Positions 31,913 to 38,887 of a stretch of DNA of 50,829 nt are shown piece by piece; the stretch's first letter is position 1; each line of letters opens with the position of its first letter. The notes beneath the pieces are model-generated. The model did no database searches. It saw only the letters and a program-made list of their open reading frames with translations, and was not told where the DNA came from. Source of the stretch: DATGZX01 sp035296965 (lineage in GTDB: Bacteria; Planctomycetota; Planctomycetia; Gemmatales; Gemmataceae); the NCBI GenBank assembly GCA_035296965.1, contig DATGZX010000110.1:1-50829 (forward strand), in the 5' to 3' direction. The position numbers and the translations under genes are program-made.

Positions 31913-33901
31913 ATGATTATGGACGGTCCCAATACACGTAATTCGCTTGTCTTCTCAGAGTCGACAGTTTGGATCCTACCCGCTGGCGCGACGGAGTGCT
32001 GTATTGAAGGTACCTCAGGTGGCGGCGGTGGTGGCGGCGCTGTACAGGGCGATCCGGGGTGCCCGGGCGAGAATGCGCCCTGGCACCGCGCCAGCGCACC
32101 TCTAATTCCCGGTCGAGAGTATGTCAGCATGATCGCTGCGGGAGGGCCCGGCGGCCGAGACGCCCCAGCGGGCGAGGAGTCGGGAGAGGACGGTGGAGCG
32201 GGTGGCATCTCCGCGATAAGTGACGGTAGGGATTTCTTATATGTATTGGCCCCTACAGTGCAAGACTCGGGTCGAATTGGACCGTCAGAACACGTCAGGG
32301 ACGTGCTTAAGCCCCTTACAGAAATAGCTGTCACGCAGCCGCCGCGAATCGCCATCATCGATGGAATGACTCGGGTGGTCGATAACGTGATCATCGCGCG
32401 TTCCGAGTTTTTTTCGCACCCGCTCGCGCGACTGGTCGTACTTGAATCGCGAATCGCCAAATTAGAAGGGCGTTTCACGCTCGAACGCCGAGGGGTCCCC
32501 GCGATTTTTGTGGCCCTCGGTCAAAACGAACGGGCTGCACCTGGGTGGCTGTTCCTTGGTGACATGTCGGTAAAGCTTGAAGGAAACGCGTTGCCAGAAG
32601 TGTCTCGATTCATCGAACCCGCCTGGCCACGCCGGTCGCGAGGGTGCTTCGGTGCGGCGGGGGGCTCGGGCGGTGTACGTAGGTCTAAACCAGACCTTTC
32701 AGGGGTCCTCAAAATTCTTTGTCTCGCGACCGAGTGGTCTTCGCGTAATGGCGGCCTCTCGAGTGTCAACCGTGAACTCTGCATCGCCTTGGCAAGTGTT
32801 GGCCATGACGTCGTGTGTCTGGTCCCGCCGGGAACCATAGATGATGGTGAGCGCGTTTGCGCCAGCCGAGCACAAGTTCGACTTTTGGAGGCACCGACCA
32901 CCACTGGGAAGGATGTTGGCCCTCTAGCATGCCTGCAGCGAAAGCCCCAGTTGCCTTACGGGTTCATTCCAGATGTCGTGATCGGACACGGCCGTGTGAC
33001 TGGATTCGCTGCTCAGACCCTCGTTCAAGACTTTTTCAGAGGGGCATTGCATATTCATGTGATCCACACGCAACCGGGCGAAATCGAATGGTATAAGGCG
33101 CGAGATACCGACGGCAGCAGGCGGGTCGAGAACAGTGAGATAGAGGAGACAGTCCTTGCACGAGCGGCGTCACTCGTTGTGGGTGTCGGTCCACGGCTAA
33201 AGCGGCAGGCGGACATGTACCTGCACCCGCATATCGAGAGACCTCCAACTTTTGAACTTAATCCGGGCATCAAAGGTGCGGACAGTATGATGCATTCACC
33301 GCCTGATGTTGAGTGCTTGTTCATCGGCCGCGCCGAGGACGAACATCTAAAGGGTTTGGACATAGCCGCGGAAGCAGTCCGCTACGCAAGGGCCCGCGGC
33401 CAATGTGTTCGACTTATAGTCCGTGGAGCGGAGTCCGGCGCGGGTTCGGACCTTCAAGATCGTCTCAGTACTCGCGTTGGTGCCCTAAACTCTGTGAAAG
33501 TGTATGGCTTTAACCCCTGCAAGGATGCCGTTCAAGCCAGTTACCTTCAGGCGTCAGTAGTGCTGATGCCATCGCGAACGGAGGGGTTCGGCCTTGTCGG
33601 ACTTGAAGCGATCGGGCTGGGCGTACCAACCCTGATCAGTGACCAGAGTGGGCTCGCCGAGTTGCTTACACGCGAATTGCCTGAATTCGCATCTGAAGTT
33701 GTGGTGCCGATCGCGCTAGACGACCAGAAGAATTATCAGGAATGGGGATCTCGGATTTTACAGGTACTCAAGAACCGGGATGTCGCGTTCGCACGCGCAG
33801 TCGAGCTCCGACTCGCATTGTCCAAGCGACACACCTGGGAAGCTGGGGCGACTGGATTGGTCGACGCCATCCGGGGTCTTTCATGCAGAACGAATGGCTG
33901 A
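31913..33901 (+). CDS. Glycine-rich domain fused to a GT-B glycosyltransferase; candidate immune-type effector
   Basis: 662 residues. Residues about 15-115 have the pattern VWILPAGATECCIEGTSGGG with a long Gly run, then GREYVSMIAAGGPGG and GEDGGAGG; this resembles the glycine-rich domain of phage tail proteins (VPAG...V...GGGGG). Residues about 120-260 are an unassigned linker that contains PAIFVALGQNERAAPGWLF. Residues about 266-655 are a GT4-like glycosyltransferase: LKILCLATEWSSRNGGLSSV, PDVVIGHGRVTGFAAQ, VIHTQPGEIEWYK, LKGLDIAAEAVRYA, and EGFGLVGLEAIGLGVPTLIS with Glu557 and Glu565. The opening block and the GHGRVTG/HTQPGEIEWYK blocks recall glycosyltransferase domains in immune-like proteins of bacteria and invertebrates. 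No clear ribosome-binding site precedes the ATG. It stands alone. The effector role is a hypothesis. Confidence 0.75.
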   Translation: MIMDGPNTRNSLVFSESTVWILPAGATECCIEGTSGGGGGGGAVQGDPGCPGENAPWHRASAPLIPGREYVSMIAAGGPGGRDAPAGEESGEDGGAGGISAISDGRDFLYVLAPTVQDSGRIGPSEHVRDVLKPLTEIAVTQPPRIAIIDGMTRVVDNVIIARSEFFSHPLARLVVLESRIAKLEGRFTLERRGVPAIFVALGQNERAAPGWLFLGDMSVKLEGNALPEVSRFIEPAWPRRSRGCFGAAGGSGGVRRSKPDLSGVLKILCLATEWSSRNGGLSSVNRELCIALASVGHDVVCLVPPGTIDDGERVCASRAQVRLLEAPTTTGKDVGPLACLQRKPQLPYGFIPDVVIGHGRVTGFAAQTLVQDFFRGALHIHVIHTQPGEIEWYKARDTDGSRRVENSEIEETVLARAASLVVGVGPRLKRQADMYLHPHIERPPTFELNPGIKGADSMMHSPPDVECLFIGRAEDEHLKGLDIAAEAVRYARARGQCVRLIVRGAESGAGSDLQDRLSTRVGALNSVKVYGFNPCKDAVQASYLQASVVLMPSRTEGFGLVGLEAIGLGVPTLISDQSGLAELLTRELPEFASEVVVPIALDDQKNYQEWGSRILQVLKNRDVAFARAVELRLALSKRHTWEAGATGLVDAIRGLSCRTNG

Positions 33902-33976
33902 TCCAAATGCGGACTTGAGACACCCCGCGCCGATTGGCGTCGGATGCCATGTTGTCCCGGCCATCCAGGCGTTATC

Positions 33977-34108
33977 AGTGGCAAGAGCTACCCTGGGGGC
34001 CGCGAAAACATGCCGAGCAGCCTGTGACATGACCTCCGCCGTTGGGGCACGGCTTACGGGCCTTCCAAGCTGGAAGGATTCTGTCAGTTCCCCGAGGCCC
34101 GTAAGTAT
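33977..34108 (+). repeat. Direct repeat, copy A (CATGACCTCCGACGTTGGGGC family)
   Basis: About 132 bases similar to 34955-35090, sharing CGCGAAAACATGCCGAGCAG, CATGACCTCCG and TTACGGGCCTTCCA. It ends with an inverted pair TTACGGGCCTT / GGCCCGTAA, a hairpin. It precedes the MOSC gene, and copy B follows it. Confidence 0.75.
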
Positions 34109-34158
34109 GCCATCTGGCAACTGGGTGAACGGTTACTACAACGTTCTAGAATAGCTCC

Positions 34159-34887
34159 ATGGCAATTGAACTCGGTCACGTCAGTGCCATATTTCGTTAC
34201 CCCATCAAATCGATGGCCGGTACGCGGCTTGATTCGGCAGAAATCGGCTGGCATGGCGTCAAAGGCGATCGGCGCTTGGCGTTTCGACGTCTTGCCGATC
34301 GCGGCGCGTTCCCCTGGTTGACGGCGAGCCGACTTCCCGAATTGCTTCTCTATGAACCCATCGGCCGCCAGGACACGACGGGGGAGCCGCTGCCGACCCA
34401 CGTCCGGACGCCCGACGGCAGGGAATATGGACTCATGGACGAAGCATTGGTAAAGGAAATTGCAACTCGGCACCGGTCCGATGTGGAGCTCATGCAGCTT
34501 AAGCACGGCATCTTCGACGAGGCCCTGGTTTCCGCGATCACTTTGGGGACGATACGGAACATCGGTCGAGAGGCGGGCCACGACCTCGATATTCGTCGTT
34601 TCCGGCCGAACCTAGTGATCGACACCAAGGGCGCACAGCCATTCGAGGAAGATCGATGGGTGGGCAAGATCCTGGAATTTGGCTCCGAGGGGACCGGTCC
34701 GGCCATCAGCGTCACCATGCGGGACAAGCGTTGTGTGATGATCAATCTCGACCCGGACACGGCCGAAACAAACGCCGAGGTCATGAAGACAGTGATCCGC
34801 ATGAACGAAAATCACGCGGGCATTTATGGGACAGTTGTCAGAACAGGGGAGGTTCGTGTCGGTCAGGTCGTAGGTTTGAGAGCGTGA
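34159..34887 (+). CDS. MOSC-domain protein
   Basis: 242 residues. An N-terminal beta-barrel domain (VSAIFRYPIKSMAGTRLDSA, GVKGDRRLAF) precedes a MOSC domain with FRPNLVIDT, VGKILEFGSE and the conserved cysteine Cys192 in RDKRCVMINLDPDTA, the residue that carries sulfur or binds the molybdenum cofactor in MOSC proteins such as YiiM and mARC. The reaction is unknown; N-hydroxylated compound reduction or sulfur transfer are the usual options. It is soluble and stands alone between two ~135-base direct repeats, which could mean the gene was moved or amplified with them. Confidence 0.9.
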   Translation: MAIELGHVSAIFRYPIKSMAGTRLDSAEIGWHGVKGDRRLAFRRLADRGAFPWLTASRLPELLLYEPIGRQDTTGEPLPTHVRTPDGREYGLMDEALVKEIATRHRSDVELMQLKHGIFDEALVSAITLGTIRNIGREAGHDLDIRRFRPNLVIDTKGAQPFEEDRWVGKILEFGSEGTGPAISVTMRDKRCVMINLDPDTAETNAEVMKTVIRMNENHAGIYGTVVRTGEVRVGQVVGLRA

Positions 34888-34954
34888 CGGCTCCAGGTTC
34901 CGGCAAGCTGGCATGAGAAGGAGAAACGCAGACAGCGAAAGAGCCGCTTGGCAT

Positions 34955-35090
34955 GAGTGGCAAGGCTAGCCTTGAGGTCGCGAAAACATGCCGAGCAGCC
35001 GGTGCCATGACCTCCGACGTTGGGGCATGAGATGGTTACGGGCCTTCCAGGGTGGAAGCTTTCTCTCAGTTGCCCGCGGGCCGTAAGCAT
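34955..35090 (+). repeat. Direct repeat, copy B
   Basis: Second copy of the element at 33977-34108, same orientation, about 75-80 % identical by eye, with the same terminal hairpin (TTACGGGCCTTCC / GCGGGCCGTAAG). A fragment with CATGACCTCCGACGTTGGGG lies at about 37008-37027. Confidence 0.75.
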
Positions 35091-35222
35091 AGCACCCGGC
35101 GCCGTGGTGACCGCGCCACGCAAGCCAAAATCCAAGACTCCCTGAGCGCCCAAGAAATCGACTTTTTCTGCACCGCCCTCTCACCGGCGCCTCTGGCTTG
35201 GGCATACTCACGCTGGAACGCA

Positions 35223-36416
35223 TCATGCGATCGCATCAGATGCGATTCTCACCTCTGACGGCATTTTCTTCAGCCGCCTGGCTCCACGCCGCCAGGCCAG
35301 CGTCAGCACAAAAGCAATAGCGCCGGCAATCGTGATGGGCAACCAGCGGAAGCGGTAAACTGGGGGCGTGTCCCAGAGTTCCAGGTCGCTGTTGGTGAAT
35401 TTGAAAGCCAGGAACTGGCCTTCAGTTGGGCTCAGGGCCCCGAACATTCGCCCTGGCAGCGTGAAGTCGAAACGCCCAGTCGCAAGGTCCAGCTGTCGTG
35501 TTCCTGACGTAGATGGGAAAAGCTTCTCCGCCCGCTCCCAGCCAATCCAGGGGGCCAATTTGACAGCGGGAGCGCTTCTGCGAAAGTAGCTCACGAAGAG
35601 CTTTTTCCCGTCCCCCGAGAACTGAAAAGGCAAGTAGCTCTCAACTGGGTATGTAGCTAGCAACTGCCCCTCAGGCCAGCTCCACAGTCGGGTGACGCCG
35701 GAATACGGGTGGCTGGTTGCCAAAGACTTGCCATCGGGAGAAAACCTTGCATCCCTGGTAAAGGTAAGTTCCACACCTGGAAGAGTGCAGCAATCTTCAT
35801 CAGCCGCAATGTCCCAAAGTATTGTCCGGCCAAAGCCGGATTTGGCGGCTAAGGCCCGCCCATCCGGAGCAAAAACGAGGAAGGAAGATTGCGCATACTT
35901 CGTGCTAATTTGACGGGCGGCCAATTGGCGTCCGGAATGGCGATCCCATATCACAACCTTTTGGTCGCAATTGGTGACCAGAAACTTGTCGTTCAGCAGT
36001 GGAGTAATCATGCCGGGTTTGCTCGAGCACACGTCCACTTTGAGAATCTCTTTGCACGTCGCCACGTCCCATAGCCTCGCGAACCCATCCTTACCACCCG
36101 TCGCCAGCGTGCGGCCGTCCGGGGCAAAGCCCAGACCAAGGTAGCCATTCGGGTGTCCGCGCAGCTCTCCCAAACTTGCATCGGTCTGCAAATCCCAGAG
36201 CAGCGGGTCTGAGTTGCCGTTGGAACCTGCCACCATAATTCTGGCATCCGGACTAATGACCAGGTTTTTGTGCATCAGCCGGGGCGCCACACTCGCCCGT
36301 GGCAGCGGCTGCCAGGCGAAGTAAGCCGTGACCGCGACGCCGACCCAGGCAACGATGGCCAGCAGGTCGCAAAGGCGAACAGTTGGCACGAGTCGACGAA
36401 TGAAGAAAGGAATCAT
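35223..36416 (-). CDS. WD40-repeat membrane protein, paralogue of 30314-31687
   Basis: 397 residues with an N-terminal membrane helix (VRLCDLLAIVAWVGVAVTAY) and a C-terminal one (WLPITIAGAIAFVLTLAW) around a propeller: PLLWDLQTDASLGELRGHPN, YLGLGFAPDGRTLATGGKDG, FARLWDVATCKEIL, VVIWDRHSGRQL and DARFSPDGKSLATSHPYSG. The ATG at 36416 is used (AGAAAGG upstream). Same topology as the WD40 gene 4 kb away, with a diverged sequence, so the two may be ancient duplicates. Partners unknown. Confidence 0.85.
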   Translation of the reverse strand: MIPFFIRRLVPTVRLCDLLAIVAWVGVAVTAYFAWQPLPRASVAPRLMHKNLVISPDARIMVAGSNGNSDPLLWDLQTDASLGELRGHPNGYLGLGFAPDGRTLATGGKDGFARLWDVATCKEILKVDVCSSKPGMITPLLNDKFLVTNCDQKVVIWDRHSGRQLAARQISTKYAQSSFLVFAPDGRALAAKSGFGRTILWDIAADEDCCTLPGVELTFTRDARFSPDGKSLATSHPYSGVTRLWSWPEGQLLATYPVESYLPFQFSGDGKKLFVSYFRRSAPAVKLAPWIGWERAEKLFPSTSGTRQLDLATGRFDFTLPGRMFGALSPTEGQFLAFKFTNSDLELWDTPPVYRFRWLPITIAGAIAFVLTLAWRRGARRLKKMPSEVRIASDAIA

Positions 36417-36651
36417 AAACCCAAACCCGGTAGGAAAAGACAGATGCTTTGGTACGCTGAACGAGGTGCCTCCCATCCTAACTCAGAGTCGGTCAGACGT
36501 CACTCCGCGTCTGTCAGGTCCTTTCTTCCAGTCTTGCCTTTTGGCAAGGCCGATCAAACGATTCAACGCCTTGCACCCCAAACACAATATGGATAGGTTC
36601 GCTTTGAATTTGTGAATAAGAACTCCTGTTCGCGAAAAACGAGGAATTCTG

Positions 36652-36895
36652 ATGACGCGGTTCCGACTCGCTCACGGCGGTGCTCCTCTACAGCCGGCAT
36701 GCCGTGCTGAAATTCTCGCTCGAGTCGAGAAAGGTCGAACAGATCCCCGTGATGAAAGCCCTGGGCCGAATCAACCGCATTACCTTCGAGCAGCACGAGG
36801 ACGGCGGCACCTGGATCTTATGGGTCAACGGGAAACAGGAGTTGACGATGGACGCGCGGGTAGAGGGGGCCAGCCTCGGCGACGGCGGGAAGTAG
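36652..36895 (+). pseudogene. Possible frameshifted small gene
   Basis: An ATG at 36652 with GAGGAA just upstream is out of frame with the coding-like stretch that follows (36677-36895): VLLYSRHAVLKFSLESRKVE, then QIPVMKALGRINRITFEQHE and TWILWVNGKQELTM. This reads like real protein with regular charge and strand pattern, but no family is recognised. A one-base frameshift between the two would join them. It could also be a fragment of a larger lost gene, as repeats lie directly downstream. Confidence 0.35.
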
Positions 36896-36958
36896 GGTGG
36901 GGAGCTAGACGCCGGGCTGATGAGAACCACGACGTCCTTTCATCTGAAAAGCGTCGCT

Positions 36959-36990
36959 CTCCCCTCGCCCCTGTACTCGGGGGAGAGGGG
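36959..36990 (-). repeat. Inverted partial copy of the CCCCTCTCCCC element
   Basis: CTCCCCTCGCCCCTGTACTC followed by GGGGGAGAGGGG is the reverse of the right half of the elements at 28112-28158 and 37312-37358, diverged at the centre. Confidence 0.65.
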
Positions 36991-37108
36991 AAAAGGCGCC
37001 GGATGACATGACCTCCGACGTTGGGGCTCGACATGCTTTCGTGGCCCCGAGAGGTAGGCATGGGTGGGTTCGGTCCGGCCTTGGGCCACGAAGGCATGCC
37101 TCAGCTGT

Positions 37109-37263
37109 GCGCGGGTCTCCGACCCCGCACCGAGACGGACCGAAGGTCTCCAGAAGCGGGGGGAGAGCTGCAGTCCAGTGGCGGCGAGGTCGGGGAACCT
37201 GGGCCGGACGCAGTGGGGGGAGACCTGCGGTCAGCGGATGCGGCGAGGTCAGGAGACCTGCGC
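37109..37263. repeat. GGTCTCC-family palindrome, diverged copy
   Basis: Outer motifs GCGCGGGTCTCCGACCCCGC (37109-37128) and GAGGTCAGGAGACCTGCGC (37245-37263) face each other, with inner GGTCTCC / GGAGACC motifs, as in 4228-4324. The middle is longer and rearranged. Confidence 0.55.
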
Positions 37264-37290
37264 CGAACGCTGGGGTTGGGGGTGATGGGG

Positions 37291-37358
37291 ACGAACGCTC
37301 CCGGGCCAAGACCCCTCACCCCCGACCCCTCTCCCCGGAGTACCGGGGCGAGGGGAGA
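37291..37358. repeat. Copy of the element found inside the synthase-like gene
   Basis: About 63 of 68 bases match 28091-28158, with an uninterrupted identical run covering the CCCCTCACCCCCGACCCCTC core and the CCGGAGTACCGG hairpin. This intergenic copy lies 19 bases from the stop of the hydrolase gene. Confidence 0.85.
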
Positions 37359-37377
37359 ATACTTGCTGCCGGTTGCT

Positions 37378-38325
37378 TTAGCGCGAGAGATGTCGATCGA
37401 GGAAACCAACTACTAGGTCGTGATAGGCCGGGCCGCCTTTTTCGAAAACGTCGTGATGTGTCGCGTCAGGCACGACCCAGAGCTCCTTGCGACCTCGGCA
37501 GCGCTCGTAGAGTCGCTGCAAGTCCGCGGGTGGAGCGTGAGAGTCGTTGCTGCCGGTGACGAGCAGGACCGGAGTCGGAGCAAACTTTTTCATGTATTCG
37601 ACGGGAGCGAGTTGATTCATGCGGAGTTTCAGACGGCGCTCTGTTACCCAAATAGCCCCATTCCGCAGTCGCTGGAACCAGGGGGGATAACCCTGAATGC
37701 GGCTGGAAAGGGCCCTGTCGATATCGTGGTAGAGGCTTTCGAGGATCACGGCGTCGAAGCCGCGGCAGTGCTCCGCCGAGTAACAGACGGCGGCCGCCCC
37801 CATGGAAATGCCCAAGGCAGCTCGCGGTTCATCAGCCCATCGTTCTCGGATCAAATCCACGATAGCCGCAACGTCTCGGCCTTCGTAGTAACCGAAGCTC
37901 GTCCGGCGCCCGCTGCTCTCGCCGTGCGCTCGGTGATCGAAGGACACACATCGATAGCCTGCCGCGACCAGAAGCCGCAGACGCTTGAGGGTTTGAGCGC
38001 GATTGTTGCGGACACCGTGGAAGAGTGCCACGGTCCCCTTGGGCTGAGAGGGAGTGACGACCCAGCCAACCAGGCGCTGGTGGTCGGCGGTGCGGCAGAG
38101 CAGCGGTTCCCAGACAAGGCCAAGATCGCCGGGCGTATGGCTGGGCTTGCCTGGTGAAGGCCTGGTCAACCAGCGCGAAGCCGTATAGGCTGCCGCCAGA
38201 TAACCCACACCGGAAGCCATGGCCACTTCGGCCAACATTTCCGGGAGCCGCGCCTGTTCTCGTTTCGGTCTTGCCACCGCACGAGTCCCTGGTTGAAGGG
38301 ATCTCCCTTTCGGCACCACGCGCAC
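37378..38325 (-). CDS. Alpha/beta hydrolase
   Basis: 315 residues. Nucleophile elbow GISMGA with Ser174, acid Asp261 in VTGSNDSHAP, and His290 or His291 in DATHHDVF form the expected triad. The oxyanion block is VALFHGVRNNR, and YRCVSFDHRAHGESSGR is the strand-4 motif of BAAT/acyl-CoA-thioesterase-like and X-prolyl-peptidase-like hydrolases. A hydrophobic stretch near residues 33-50 could anchor it to the membrane. The GTG start at 38325 has AGGGGGAA close by; an ATG at 38238 is an alternative. Substrate unknown. Confidence 0.85.
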   Translation of the reverse strand: MRVVPKGRSLQPGTRAVARPKREQARLPEMLAEVAMASGVGYLAAAYTASRWLTRPSPGKPSHTPGDLGLVWEPLLCRTADHQRLVGWVVTPSQPKGTVALFHGVRNNRAQTLKRLRLLVAAGYRCVSFDHRAHGESSGRRTSFGYYEGRDVAAIVDLIRERWADEPRAALGISMGAAAVCYSAEHCRGFDAVILESLYHDIDRALSSRIQGYPPWFQRLRNGAIWVTERRLKLRMNQLAPVEYMKKFAPTPVLLVTGSNDSHAPPADLQRLYERCRGRKELWVVPDATHHDVFEKGGPAYHDLVVGFLDRHLSR

Positions 38326-38887
38326 TTCCCCCTATCGGCACACCGGGCTTAAAAGTTTAGAGTATTTTTTTGCGGGCCCAAGGTGCTCGTCGCGCCCCTG
38401 GCAGGGTAGAAGCGCGTGGCACCCTAAGTCAAAGAAAGCAGCGGATTCCGTCGGTCTTGCGCTTTTGGTATGAGTTCAGGAAGCAAGTTTTCGCTGCCCG
38501 CATAGTTCTACCATGCGGGTGTGAAAAACAGCTTGCCCACGGGGCCCGACAAGCTAAGCTCCGGCCTATTTGCTCAGCTTGACAAATAATTTTGCTGATG
38601 CATGGTTCAAAAAGAGACCCCCCTCTCCGCGGGCGCGATTTAACGATCTTTGCGATCTGCTTGGACAAACGGTCCGGGCACCGCACAAGAAGCTGTCGAT
38701 TGCCTCTTTTGCGTGAACGCGCTCGCTTGCCATCTCCGAGCTAACCATGAAGGGAATGAGGCTTGCCCACTCGGAGGAATGGCGTGGATCGCAATGGCAG
38801 CCGGTTCTTCTTCGCCTACTCCGTGGAAAAGGCATCCTGCACACCATCCATGCACCCGTCTTAAATGGTGAATTAGGAGTTGCACCA
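38326..38887. other. Intergenic region upstream of the surface-protein gene
   Basis: About 560 bases, divergent between the hydrolase and the giant surface protein, probably holding both promoters. The surface-protein frame is open from 38747, but the signal-like start with ribosome-binding site is at 38888. No RNA gene or repeat was recognised. Confidence 0.4.
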
